From contig JAHZIG010000010.1 of NCBI GenBank assembly GCA_019419865.1, forward strand, positions 23,213 through 87,212: a stretch of 64,000 bases of DNA, written 5' to 3'. The stretch's first letter is position 1. The number at the start of each line of letters is the position of its first letter. This document shows positions 1-8,055 of the stretch, in pieces. The DNA comes from Clostridiales bacterium (GTDB lineage: Bacteria; Bacillota; Clostridia; Monoglobales; Monoglobaceae). Made by a program: the position numbers and the translations under genes. The notes beneath the pieces were generated by a model that worked only from the letters and a program-made list of their open reading frames with translations, ran no database searches and was not told where the DNA came from.

Positions 1-34
1 CGGCCGCCGCCGCTAACGCTTTATTTCTTTTCAT
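1..34 (-). CDS. 5' end of a probably secreted protein, cut by the window edge
   Basis: Only the first 11 codons are visible, reading MKRNKALAAAA from an ATG at 34-32. The basic N-terminus followed by an Ala/Leu stretch looks like the start of a signal peptide. An AAGGGTG ribosome binding site lies 7 bases upstream. The gene runs off the left edge, so its function cannot be told. It occupies the place downstream of dnaA where most Firmicutes carry dnaN, and DnaN does not begin with such a sequence. Confidence 0.5.
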   Translation of the reverse strand, partial: MKRNKALAAAA

Positions 35-109
35 AATATATCACCCTTACAGCTTCTTATATTTTACGGTTTATTATATTACGACGCAAAATCCGTCTTA
101 ATATCAACA

Positions 110-136
110 GTCCGCCGTACATGCGCTCCGGCGGAC
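110..136. other. GC-rich hairpin downstream of dnaA
   Basis: A perfect 8-bp inverted repeat (GTCCGCCG / CGGCGGAC) with an 11-base loop lies in the 200-base gap after the dnaA stop. It could end dnaA transcription on the minus strand, but no clear T tract follows on either strand, so it is only terminator-like. Nothing else is recognisable between 35 and 237. Confidence 0.3.
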
Positions 137-237
137 AGGGTTATCGTATTAAAAATCAGCTCGCGGCGCGGATCGTATTCGTTCCGCTTATATATCGCAA
201 TATATTAATATATAAGGTATAAACCGCAGTCTATATG

Positions 238-1563
238 TTATTTTTTCTTTATGTTTTCAACAAGCTCCTTGATGATCGATTCCAGCTCGGCGTCTCCGCT
301 GAGGTTGGCCTTGATCTTCTTGACCGCGGTCATTACGGTGGTGTGGTCGCGGTTGAACTCCTCGCCGATCTTAGGATACGACTCGTCGAGTATGACCCTC
401 GATATATACATCGCTATATGTCTCGGATACGCGATGTCGTTCGAGCGTTTCTTTGTGACGAGGGAGCCTTTGGGGAGTCGGAAATACTTTTCTACCTCGT
501 CGATTATGACCTGAACGGTTATATTTCTCTGAGGCAGGGTCGAGAGTATGTCCTTGAGCGCTTTTTGAGCGAGTTCCATCGATATGGTGTTGGTGCGCTC
601 GATCCCCGCGTAGGCGAGTATTCTCTTGAGTCCGCCCTCTAAGTCTCGGACGTTCGAGGTGATGTTGTTCGCCACGAACTCGACGATCTCCTCGTCGAAC
701 GTGAAATATTCCTCCTCGAGCTTGCTTCTTAGGATCGCCATTCTTGTCTCGTAGTCGGGCGGCTGGATATCCGCCAAAAGCCCCATCTGGAACCTGGTCT
801 TGAGCCTCTCCTCAAGATGCGGAGTCTCGGACGGCATCCGGTCGGACGTCAGGATTATCTGTTTGCCGGCCTCGTACAGCGCGTTGAACGTGTGGAAGAA
901 CTCCTCCTGCGCCAGCTCCTTGGTGGACAGGAACTGTATGTCGTCCATAAGCAGCAGGTCGACCGTTCTGTGTTTGTTTCTAAATTCCTGGTTTGTCTTT
1001 TCCCTTATGGCGTTTACCAGCTCGTATGTAAATTTTTCGGTAGTGGTGTAGAGCACCTTTTTGCCCGGATAATTTTTAAGGAAGTAATTGCCCACGGCCT
1101 GCATGAGGTGGGTCTTGCCGAGGCCGCTGCCGCCGTAGATGAACAGCGGGTTATATATCTGCGACGGCGATTCCGCGACCGCGAGGGCGGCGGCGTGCGC
1201 CAGGTTGTTGCTGTTTCCTACGACGAAGTTTTCAAACGTATATTTGGGGTTAAGAGCGCTCTCAAGCTTAATGGGATCGTCAACCTCTTGTTTTGACATA
1301 TCGTCTTCGAACTCTATGGCCAGCTCGTATTCCGAACCCGTAACCGCGGTTATCGCGCTCTCTATCAAAGAGCGGTATTTGGTCAGTATCATATTTTTAT
1401 TAAGACCGCTTTTTTGCGAATTGCCCGGCACCGTAAGCGTGATCGTGGTATTAGATATCGCCGCGGGCGAGATGGGCTTTATCCATGTGTCGAAAGCTAC
1501 GCTCGACATTTCGTCTTTAAGGTAACGCGTAACCTCTTCCCAAATTTGATTAACGTTCTCCAA
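238..1563 (-). CDS. dnaA: Chromosomal replication initiator DnaA
   Basis: DnaA binds DnaA boxes at oriC, forms an ATP-dependent filament and opens the duplex for helicase loading. Four family domains are visible: an N-terminal domain I (VNQIWEEVTRYL and FDTWI), a short linker, an AAA+ domain with Walker A GGSGLGKTH near residue 144 and Walker B LLLMDDIQF near 203, and a C-terminal DNA-binding domain with the signature DHTTVMTAV. The length of about 440 aa is normal. I chose the TTG start at 1563 because AGGAGAG lies about 8 bases upstream and the protein then begins MENVNQIW. A second in-frame TTG at 1587 adds 8 residues but has no ribosome binding site. The gene is divergent from rpmH, so both lie on leading strands if the origin is between them. 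Confidence 0.97.
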   Translation of the reverse strand: MENVNQIWEEVTRYLKDEMSSVAFDTWIKPISPAAISNTTITLTVPGNSQKSGLNKNMILTKYRSLIESAITAVTGSEYELAIEFEDDMSKQEVDDPIKLESALNPKYTFENFVVGNSNNLAHAAALAVAESPSQIYNPLFIYGGSGLGKTHLMQAVGNYFLKNYPGKKVLYTTTEKFTYELVNAIREKTNQEFRNKHRTVDLLLMDDIQFLSTKELAQEEFFHTFNALYEAGKQIILTSDRMPSETPHLEERLKTRFQMGLLADIQPPDYETRMAILRSKLEEEYFTFDEEIVEFVANNITSNVRDLEGGLKRILAYAGIERTNTISMELAQKALKDILSTLPQRNITVQVIIDEVEKYFRLPKGSLVTKKRSNDIAYPRHIAMYISRVILDESYPKIGEEFNRDHTTVMTAVKKIKANLSGDAELESIIKELVENIKKK

Positions 1564-1587
1564 TTCTGTATTCTCTCCTATTTTCAA

Positions 1588-1882
1588 GCGAAAGAGCGAA
1601 GCTAAAAAAGGGTGTTTTGGGGATAAACGCCCTTAAAACGCCGCAAAAAGTTGATAACTTGCCGTTTCGCACATAATCTTTCTACTATTTTAACAGAATT
1701 TATTTTACATTTCAACATAAAAACAAATAAATTTTAGCGCCAAAAATTTGTAATAAAAGACAAATAACTAAATATAGATATTAAAAATTTATCGCACAAC
1801 AATATCTTTGAATTTTGACTGAAAAAATTTTTTAATAAATTGTTAAAAAATTTTTAATCGAGCTATTCTGTAAAAATTAGGC
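1588..1882. other. Candidate oriC segment (dnaA-rpmH gap)
   Basis: This gap separates divergent dnaA and rpmH, a common origin position in Firmicutes. The stretch from about 1690 to 1870 is extremely AT-rich, with runs of A and T around 1800-1858, and would suit a DNA unwinding element. TGGGGATAA at 1618-1626 differs by one base from the DnaA-box complement TGTGGATAA, and AGTTGATAA at 1649-1657 differs by two. No perfect box is visible, so the main box cluster may lie elsewhere. The dnaA promoter must also lie here, but I could not fix it. Confidence 0.45.
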
Positions 1883-1911
1883 TTGACAACAGCTTTTCGG
1901 CGTGATAGAAT
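1883..1911 (+). promoter_or_regulatory. Sigma-A promoter of rpmH
   Basis: TTGACA at 1883-1888 and TAGAAT at 1906-1911 are separated by exactly 17 bases. The start codon of rpmH is about 60 bases downstream, with an AAGGAGGG ribosome binding site at 1961-1968. Confidence 0.8.
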
Positions 1912-1974
1912 ATATTAGATTTTTTATGTGAGTAAATCAATTTGTATATTGAACTTGTAGAAGGAGGGATATAG

Positions 1975-2109
1975 ATGTTAAGAACATATCAGCCTAAAAA
2001 AAGACATAGATCTAAGGTTCATGGCTTCAGAAAAAGAATGAGCACAAAGAACGGCCGTAAAGTATTGGCGAGAAGAAGACTTAAAGGCAGAAAGAGACTC
2101 TCGGCATAG
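1975..2109 (+). CDS. rpmH: 50S ribosomal protein L34
   Basis: A 44-residue, very basic protein starting [18 protein letters not shown] and ending [11 protein letters not shown], which matches L34 along its whole length. L34 is a small structural component of the large ribosomal subunit that binds 23S rRNA. It has an excellent AAGGAGGG site and a consensus promoter, and is followed by an intrinsic terminator that may let only part of transcription reach rnpA. The order dnaA (divergent), rpmH, rnpA is the classical origin-region arrangement. Confidence 0.97.
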   Translation: MLRTYQPKKRHRSKVHGFRKRMSTKNGRKVLARRRLKGRKRLSA

Positions 2110-2120
2110 TATAGTATTTT

Positions 2121-2147
2121 AAAGACGCCGTATTGGGGGCGTCTTTT
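2121..2147 (+). terminator. Intrinsic terminator or attenuator after rpmH
   Basis: AAAGACGCC and GGCGTCTTT form a perfect 9-bp stem around an 8-base loop, ending in TTTT. The short T run suggests partial termination, leaving readthrough into rnpA; no other promoter for rnpA is obvious in the GC-rich 2150-2300 stretch. Confidence 0.7.
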
Positions 2148-2309
2148 GCCTTATTTGGGCGAATACTCGGATTATCGGGCGAGCGGGCTCGGACGGCGTA
2201 TAAACCTTTTCGCGGCTTCGGCGGACGTGCGAGTCCGCGCGCAAGGGTCGAACGTTCCGGCTCCGCCCCCGAAGAGCGAGCCGCGCGTCTTAATTGAAAG
2301 GACGGTTAT

Positions 2310-2651
2310 ATGAGCAAGATAACCAGTTTAAAAAAGCCCGCGGAGTTTAGATATATCTACCGCAAAGGCGCAAGCGTCGTGGCTCCGGCGTTCGTTATAT
2401 ACGCGGTAAGGAGCAGGGGCAAACGTGCGAGGCTCGGCCTGACCGCCGGGAAGAAGGTCGGCGGCGCCGTGCAGAGAAACAGGGCGAAGCGCCGGCTCAG
2501 AGAGCTGTTTAGAAAACATTCGGATAAAATAAAGCCGGGTTACGATTTTGTTATAGTGCTTCGCGCCGCGGCGGTGAAGTTTAAAGCTCCGGCGCTTGAG
2601 AGAAGTTTTTTAAACGGGCTTAGAAACTTAAACGTACTAAACGCGGACTGA
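2310..2651 (+). CDS. rnpA: Ribonuclease P protein component
   Basis: A 113-aa basic protein that assists the RNase P RNA in removing 5' leaders from pre-tRNA. The family signature is present as NRAKRRLRELFR (around residues 63-74), preceded by LGLTAGKKVGGAVQ. Length is typical. The ATG is preceded by AAAGGACGG. It sits between rpmH and yidD as in most Gram-positive bacteria. Confidence 0.96.
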   Translation: MSKITSLKKPAEFRYIYRKGASVVAPAFVIYAVRSRGKRARLGLTAGKKVGGAVQRNRAKRRLRELFRKHSDKIKPGYDFVIVLRAAAVKFKAPALERSFLNGLRNLNVLNAD

Positions 2652-2731
2652 GAAGTTTTGGTTTAGAGAGACGGGTTATTTGAAGAATTCGATTGTTATG
2701 GAAAAACCGTTAGAAAGCGGGATGAGGCGAT

Positions 2732-2968
2732 ATGAAGCTATTAGACGGCCCGAGCCGCGTCGTAAAGACGGCGCTCATAGGCATGATAAGATTGTATCAA
2801 AAGTATATTTCGCCGCTCAAGCGTCCCTGCTGTCGTTTTTATCCAAGCTGTTCGCAGTACGCTATTCTTGCGATAAAGAAATACGGAGTATTTAAAGGAC
2901 TGCTGAAGGCGGTTTGGCGAATACTCAGATGCAATCCGTTTTCCGACGGAGGTATAGATTTTCCGTAG
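2732..2968 (+). CDS. yidD: Membrane protein insertion efficiency factor YidD
   Basis: A 78-aa protein with the YidD hallmarks [16 protein letters not shown] (here [11 protein letters not shown]), [11 protein letters not shown] and a C-terminal RCNPFSDGG. YidD is a small, amphipathic, membrane-associated protein that aids YidC-dependent insertion. The conserved cysteine-rich CRFYPSC core is intact. The start codon follows GATGAGGCGAT. The gene lies between rnpA and yidC as expected. Another frame across the same DNA (2680-2895) has no family match and is a shadow. Confidence 0.95.
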   Translation: MKLLDGPSRVVKTALIGMIRLYQKYISPLKRPCCRFYPSCSQYAILAIKKYGVFKGLLKAVWRILRCNPFSDGGIDFP

Positions 2969-3076
2969 ATCCGGAAGAGTAAAGGATCGAACGCAACGTT
3001 TTCACAGGCGCGGCAGGGCGGAAGATTTTTATATACGATATGATTTTTTGATTTAACATACTCAAGACAGGAGGGC

Positions 3077-4114
3077 ATGAGTTTGTCCTATATAATGATG
3101 GGACTCGGTTGGGTCCTGAAATTAATGTATATGCTTTGCAGCAACTACGGCGTTGCGCTGATACTTTTTACTATAATCGTTAAAGCGATATTGTTTCCTT
3201 TGACGCTCAAGCAGCAGAAGTCGATGATGAAAACCCAGAAGCTTCAGCCGATCTTGAACGAACTGCAGCAGAAATACGGAAACGATAAAGAAAAATTGAA
3301 CCAGGAAACAATGAAGATTTATCAGAAGTATAAGATAAATCCGATGAGCGGATGCTTGCCGCTGCTTATTCAGTTGCCTATACTGCTCGCGCTGTACTGG
3401 GTCGTAAGACAGCCGATGGTCTATATAATGGGCTTCGGCGAGAGCGAGGTTTGGAGGGCGATCAACGCTATCGAAGAGTTTTCGGCGACGAACCCGGACG
3501 CGGTAAACGCGCTGCTGTCCTCGATGAACATAGAGGGTTTCAACGTATTCAGAGACGCCAACTACAGTAATTTTGGCATGTACGAGATACAGGTAGCCAG
3601 ATTCCTGCAGGATTATCCCGACGTTATGAACAGCCCGTGGATTACCGAGATGGGCAGGAATATACTTGTGCTGAACTTCGACTTTTTGGGAATAGATCTG
3701 TCGCAGACGCCGGATCTATGGTCGATAGTCGGATTGATAACGGGAAATATACCCGAGAACTTCGGCTGGAGTACCGTAGGGCTTTGGCTTATTGCGATAC
3801 TCTCCGGCGTGAGCGCGTACGCGTCTTCGAAGATCAGTCAGGCTTTGCAGCCTCAGCAGCAGCCGCAGGTTGACGAGAACGGCGTTGAAAAGGCGAATCC
3901 TATGAAAACCATGATGATAATCATGCCGATATTCTCGGCGTGGATCGCGTTTACGCTGCCGGCGGCGATAGGTTTTTATTGGGTGCTGAGCAACGTTATC
4001 CAGATAATTCAGCAGGTCGTAATAACAAAGTTTGCGTCGGTCGATATAAGCGATGAGGAGATAGAAGGAGAGATACTTAATGCCAAGAAAAATAGAAAAA
4101 AACGCAAAAAGTAG
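3077..4114 (+). CDS. yidC: Membrane protein insertase YidC/Oxa1
   Basis: A 345-aa polytopic insertase that places proteins in the cytoplasmic membrane alone or with SecYEG; the F0 subunits encoded at 28.7 kb are typical clients. The family core is visible: a first membrane segment (NYGVALILFTIIVKAILFPL), the cytoplasmic hairpin with KQQKSMMKTQKLQP and KYKINPMSGCLPLLIQLPI, then further membrane segments and a basic KNRKKRKK tail. The stretch between segments 2 and 3 (residues 120-220) is longer than in many Gram-positive homologues. There is no lipoprotein signal; the protein begins directly with MSLSYIMMGLGWVLKL after ACAGGAGGG. Its 3' end overlaps jag by 35 bases. Confidence 0.95.
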   Translation: MSLSYIMMGLGWVLKLMYMLCSNYGVALILFTIIVKAILFPLTLKQQKSMMKTQKLQPILNELQQKYGNDKEKLNQETMKIYQKYKINPMSGCLPLLIQLPILLALYWVVRQPMVYIMGFGESEVWRAINAIEEFSATNPDAVNALLSSMNIEGFNVFRDANYSNFGMYEIQVARFLQDYPDVMNSPWITEMGRNILVLNFDFLGIDLSQTPDLWSIVGLITGNIPENFGWSTVGLWLIAILSGVSAYASSKISQALQPQQQPQVDENGVEKANPMKTMMIIMPIFSAWIAFTLPAAIGFYWVLSNVIQIIQQVVITKFASVDISDEEIEGEILNAKKNRKKRKK

Positions 4115-5048
4115 AGAAGAAGCGTTAGAGCTCGCGGCGAAGGAGTTTGGAGTATCTGTCGACGAGCTGTCGTACACTGTCGAACGCGAGGTCGGCAAAG
4201 GTCTTCTGGGCTTGTTGCTGGGCAAAGAGGTCATAATCTCGGCATGGGTTACCAAAGAGGCGGAAGAGGAAGAACGTCTCAAAGCCGAGCGCAGCAAACG
4301 ACGAGAAATGCGCGAGAGAAAAGCCGAGATGGATAATTCGAGAAAAACGAACAGGGACGCGTCGGCTCGCGAGGAGCGTACGTCCGGTTCGGATAATAAA
4401 GAGCGCAGAGAACCCCAAAAGAAGGCGGCCGGCGGAGCGAAGAGAACGCAGAACCCGGCCGAAGCCGCGCCGAAGCCGCGCCGCGAAAGCCAGGCTCGTC
4501 CAAAGGCTAAACCGGCGGCGGAAGCCGCTATGGAGGCCGCGCCCGAGGCAAATTCCAAGCCCGCGGCGCACGATAGAAAGGACAGAGAGGTTACCGAGCA
4601 ATCGCTTAAGGACGCGGAGTATTTTGTAACCGAGCTGGTTCATAAGATGGGGTTAGAAGACGCTAAGGTCGACGTTAAGAACGGCGGAACCGCGATCGAC
4701 GTCGACGTAAGCGGTTCGAGAATGGGACTGCTGATCGGCAAGCGCGGCGACACGCTTGACGCGGTTCAGTACCTTACGGGTCTGTATGTAAACAAGCCGA
4801 ACAATTCCTACATAAAGGTCAATATAGACACCGAAGGCTACAGAAGCAAGAGGGAGGAAACGCTCGTTAAGCTTGCTCGCAGTTTAGAGCGCAAGGTTCT
4901 GCGCGAAAGAAAGTCGGTAACTTTAGAGCCCATGTCGCCGAATGAAAGAAGAATTATCCATGCGGCGCTTCAAAATAGCGAGGATGTAAGAACCTACAGT
5001 ATTGGCGAGGAGCCAAACAGAAGGGTCGTTGTTGCGCTGAACAGATAG
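4080..5048 (+). CDS. jag: RNA-binding protein Jag/KhpB (Jag-N, KH, R3H)
   Basis: A 322-aa RNA-binding protein of the Jag/KhpB family, which with KhpA affects cell division and cell-wall growth. Residues 1-60 form the Jag_N domain (REEALELAAKEFG, GLLGLLLGKE). Residues 60-180 are a charged, Ala/Pro-rich linker of low complexity. Residues about 180-260 form a KH-like domain with GLLIGKRGDTLDAVQ, and the C-terminus is an R3H domain (SPNERRIIHAAL). The ATG at 4080 lies inside the end of yidC and is preceded by AGAAGGAGAG, so the two genes are probably translationally coupled. A terminator follows; the usual next genes mnmE and mnmG are absent. Confidence 0.94.
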   Translation: MPRKIEKNAKSREEALELAAKEFGVSVDELSYTVEREVGKGLLGLLLGKEVIISAWVTKEAEEEERLKAERSKRREMRERKAEMDNSRKTNRDASAREERTSGSDNKERREPQKKAAGGAKRTQNPAEAAPKPRRESQARPKAKPAAEAAMEAAPEANSKPAAHDRKDREVTEQSLKDAEYFVTELVHKMGLEDAKVDVKNGGTAIDVDVSGSRMGLLIGKRGDTLDAVQYLTGLYVNKPNNSYIKVNIDTEGYRSKREETLVKLARSLERKVLRERKSVTLEPMSPNERRIIHAALQNSEDVRTYSIGEEPNRRVVVALNR

Positions 5049-5129
5049 CATGGACTTTAAGTTTTAAATATTGACGGATCGAAAAAATTTTATGGGAATT
5101 TTCAGACCGTCGCATTATAAACTGAGTCG

Positions 5130-5167
5130 AAAGCGGAGCAAGACCTTGGCGTCTGTTCCGCTTTTTT
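5130..5167 (+). terminator. Intrinsic terminator after jag
   Basis: AAAGCGGA at 5130-5137 pairs with TCCGCTTT at 5157-5164, with an inner AGAC/GTCT helix, and is followed by a T run to 5167. It closes the rpmH-jag unit. Confidence 0.8.
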
Positions 5168-5218
5168 GGTTTTATAAGATATACGCTGTAAAAATTTAGA
5201 CGAAACGGAGACATATAA

Positions 5219-6430
5219 ATGGAGAAGAAACATTTAGACTTAAACGAAGTAATAGATCTTGATAAGAAATACTACATGAATACCTTCGGAGACCGCATAC
5301 CGGTCTGCTTTGTGAGCGGAAAGGGAATAGAGCTCACAGCGACCGACGGAAAGGTATATAAAGACTTCTTCGCCGGGATAGCGGTAAATTCGCTCGGCTA
5401 CGGCGACGAGGAATTCACATCGACGCTTAAGGAGCAGATAGATAATCTGATCCACACGTCGAGCGTGTATTATGTGGAAAATCAGGCGCGGCTCGCCAAG
5501 GAGCTGGTCGAAAATACCTGCGCCGACAGGGTGTTCTTTGCGAATACGGGCGCCGAGGCGAACGAGGGCGCGATAAAGCTCGCGAAAAAATACCAGCTTA
5601 CCTGCGGCAGACCCGAAAGGCGCGAGTTTGTAACTCTTTTTGATTCGTTCCACGGCAGAACGCTCGCGACTGTGGCGGCTACGGGGCAGCCTAAGTATCA
5701 GAAGCCGTATCTGCCGCTTTTGGAAAAGTTCGTGCATATCGAGAGAGACGATATGGAGGGACTGAAGAACGCGGTAAACGATAAGACTGCGGGAATAATA
5801 CTCGAACTCATCCAGGGCGAGAGCGGCGTGCATCCGCTGAGCGAGGAGTTCGTCCATGAAGTAAGACGCATATGCGACGAGAACGATATAGTTCTGATCG
5901 TCGACGAGGTGCAGACCGGCGTCGGCAGAACGGGAAAGCTGTTCGCATACGAGCGCTACGGGATAGAGCCGGATATATTCACCATGGCTAAAGGTCTCGG
6001 CGGCGGCGTTCCGATCGGAGCATTCGCGGCGAAAGAGAAAATTGCGGACGCGTTCAAACCCGGCGATCACGGGACTACGTTCGGCGGCAATCCGCTGTCG
6101 ACCAGAGCGGGATTGGTAGTATTGGATAAGCTGCTGAATAAAGGGCTGCTAAAACACGCCGAAGAGACCGGCGAATATTTCGAGGAAAAGTTAAACGCGC
6201 TGAAAGCCGATAACCCGATCGTCAAAGAAGTCAGAGGCGCCGGGTTGATGCAGGGCTTGGAGTTTAGCGAGCCTGTCGCCAAAGAGGTAAATAATAAACT
6301 GTTTGAAAGCGGGTATCTCGTTGGGACGATCGGAGACAGGACGCTCAGATTGGTTCCGCCGCTGGTCGTTACCAAGGCGGATATAGACGGGCTGGCAGCC
6401 TGCCTCGGCGGTATATTAAAAGAATATTGA
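5219..6430 (+). CDS. argD: Acetylornithine aminotransferase
   Basis: A 403-aa class-III PLP-dependent aminotransferase that converts N-acetylglutamate semialdehyde to N-acetylornithine in arginine synthesis. Visible motifs are the substrate-loop FANTGAEANEGAIKLAKKY, SFHGRTLATVAATGQ, the Asp-containing LIVDEVQTGVGRTG, and the PLP-lysine motif MAKGLGGGVPIGA followed by GTTFGGNPL. Length is normal. The neighbour argF fits the arginine pathway, although argB, argC and argJ are not in the window. Related ornithine or lysine-epsilon aminotransferases have similar motifs, but the argF linkage favours ArgD. Confidence 0.92.
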   Translation: MEKKHLDLNEVIDLDKKYYMNTFGDRIPVCFVSGKGIELTATDGKVYKDFFAGIAVNSLGYGDEEFTSTLKEQIDNLIHTSSVYYVENQARLAKELVENTCADRVFFANTGAEANEGAIKLAKKYQLTCGRPERREFVTLFDSFHGRTLATVAATGQPKYQKPYLPLLEKFVHIERDDMEGLKNAVNDKTAGIILELIQGESGVHPLSEEFVHEVRRICDENDIVLIVDEVQTGVGRTGKLFAYERYGIEPDIFTMAKGLGGGVPIGAFAAKEKIADAFKPGDHGTTFGGNPLSTRAGLVVLDKLLNKGLLKHAEETGEYFEEKLNALKADNPIVKEVRGAGLMQGLEFSEPVAKEVNNKLFESGYLVGTIGDRTLRLVPPLVVTKADIDGLAACLGGILKEY

Positions 6431-6474
6431 ACTATAATATTATAAATTAATTTAAAATTCAGGAGGAATATATA

Positions 6475-7392
6475 ATGAAGCATTTGATAAGTATACACGA
6501 TATAACCTTCGAGGAGTTCAATCAGATCCTCGCGCTGGCGCAAAAGCTCAAAAGGGAGACCAAAGAGGGCAAGACCCATCATATATTAAAGGGAAAGACG
6601 CTTGGAATGATATTTACCAAGTCTTCGACAAGAACGAGGATCTCGTTCGAGGTCGGAATGTACCAGCTCGGCGGACACCCGATGTTTCTGAGCGCAAACG
6701 ATATGCAGCTCGGCAGAGGGGAGAGTATATACGATACCGCCAACGTGATGAGCAGATTCGTAGACGGTATAATGATCAGAACGTACGCGCATCAGGACGT
6801 ATTAGACCTTGCGAAGTACGGTTCCGTTCCGGTGATAAACGGTCTCACCGATCTTCTGCATCCGTGTCAGGCGCTCGCCGACCTGCTTACGGTATACGAG
6901 CACAAAGGCAAACTGCGCGGTCTTAAGCTCGCGTACGTCGGAGACGGCAATAACGTCGCTCATTCGCTGCTTTACGCCTGCGCCAAAGCGGGTATGGATA
7001 TGAGCGTAGCTACGCCCAGGGGCTACGAGTGCAACGAAGAGGTAGTGGCTAACGCCAAAGACGACGCTAAGGAGACAGGCGCTGAAATAATAATAACCAA
7101 CGACCCCGTAGAAGCGGTGACCGGCGCGGACGTGGTCTGCACCGACACATGGGTAAGCATGGGTCAGGAGGCTGAAAAGGCGGAGCGCGTAAAGGTGTTT
7201 AAGGATTATCAGGTGAACTCGGAGCTGTTCGGAAAATCCAAGGAGGACAGCATATTCATCCACTGTCTGCCGGCGTACAGGGGCTACGAGGTCACGGAGG
7301 ACGTGATCGACGGACCGAGAAGCGTGGTATTCAACGAGGCGGAAAACAGACTTCACGCTCAAAAAGCGGTCATGGCGCTTTTGATGATATAA
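6475..7392 (+). CDS. argF: Ornithine carbamoyltransferase
   Basis: A 305-aa transcarbamylase that forms citrulline from ornithine and carbamoyl phosphate. The carbamoyl-phosphate motif STRTR is at residues 51-55, HPCQALAD at about 129-136, the ornithine-binding DTWVSMG near 215, and HCLPAYRG near 264. All key residues are present and the length is typical. It follows argD after 44 bases with a strong CAGGAGGAA site, so the two are probably co-transcribed. Confidence 0.96.
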   Translation: MKHLISIHDITFEEFNQILALAQKLKRETKEGKTHHILKGKTLGMIFTKSSTRTRISFEVGMYQLGGHPMFLSANDMQLGRGESIYDTANVMSRFVDGIMIRTYAHQDVLDLAKYGSVPVINGLTDLLHPCQALADLLTVYEHKGKLRGLKLAYVGDGNNVAHSLLYACAKAGMDMSVATPRGYECNEEVVANAKDDAKETGAEIIITNDPVEAVTGADVVCTDTWVSMGQEAEKAERVKVFKDYQVNSELFGKSKEDSIFIHCLPAYRGYEVTEDVIDGPRSVVFNEAENRLHAQKAVMALLMI

Positions 7393-7408
7393 CGGGAGCG
7401 AACGCGAT

Positions 7409-7444
7409 TACCCCGGATCGAGCCCGCGCGGGCGGCGGGGGTTT
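7409..7444 (+). terminator. Possible GC-rich terminator after argF
   Basis: ACCCC pairs with GGGGT around an inner GCCCGC/GCGGGC palindrome. Only three T residues follow, so this is a weak candidate. The remaining 110 bases to the next gene hold a promoter but nothing else recognised. Confidence 0.3.
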
Positions 7445-7497
7445 AGAATAGATCCAAGCGGCTTCGCTCGGCGGATTTTTGCGGTCGGGAGAAAATA

Positions 7498-7526
7498 TTG
7501 CGGCGCAATAATCGGCGGCATAGAAT
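7498..7526 (+). promoter_or_regulatory. Possible promoter of the GNAT-asnS unit
   Basis: TTGCGG and TAGAAT are separated by 17 bases. The -35 is imperfect. The downstream gene starts about 30 bases after the -10. Confidence 0.4.
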
Positions 7527-7556
7527 ATTAAGACATAATTTGGCAGGTGAATAATA

Positions 7557-8039
7557 TTGGATAAGCTTTACGCTTTTGAGGTAAAACGCGCGACCGTGGA
7601 GGATATCCCGGCAATAATAAAGATAACCAAGGACGCGTTTTTGAAATATTGCGAGATGGCGGGTCTCGACTACGATATCGAGGCGCTCAACGAGACGTAC
7701 GACGACGTTAAAAACGATATAGAGACAAAAGAAGTGTACGTTGTGTTCATAGACTCGGAACCGGTCGGCGCGGTGCGCGTCGAGCTGCTCGGCGACGGGG
7801 AGGCGTATCTGAGCAGGTTCGCGGTAAAATCGACGCAGCGCAACAACGGTATAGGCAAGATACTTATGAGCGTAGTCGATAAGACGATGCGCCAGAACAA
7901 CGTAAGAATACTGAGACTTCACACGGGCTCGCACGTGACCCCGCTCATACGGTTTTATTACGGCAGAGGCTTTTACATAAAATCGGTAGAGGAGAGCCGC
8001 GGCTATCCCCGCGCCGAGCTTATTAAGGTATACGACTGA
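7557..8039 (+). CDS. GNAT-family N-acetyltransferase
   Basis: A 160-aa member of the GCN5-related acetyltransferases, which transfer an acetyl group from acetyl-CoA to an amine. The acetyl-CoA loop is visible as [10 protein letters not shown] (around residue 100), preceded by the beta-4 strand [10 protein letters not shown], and the C-terminal GFYIKS element is present. The substrate cannot be told. The start is TTG at 7557, supported by GGCAGGTGA 6 bases upstream. The asnS start codon follows after 16 bases, so the pair is probably one transcript. Confidence 0.85.
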   Translation: MDKLYAFEVKRATVEDIPAIIKITKDAFLKYCEMAGLDYDIEALNETYDDVKNDIETKEVYVVFIDSEPVGAVRVELLGDGEAYLSRFAVKSTQRNNGIGKILMSVVDKTMRQNNVRILRLHTGSHVTPLIRFYYGRGFYIKSVEESRGYPRAELIKVYD

Positions 8040-8055
8040 CGCCGGAGGTAGAACC

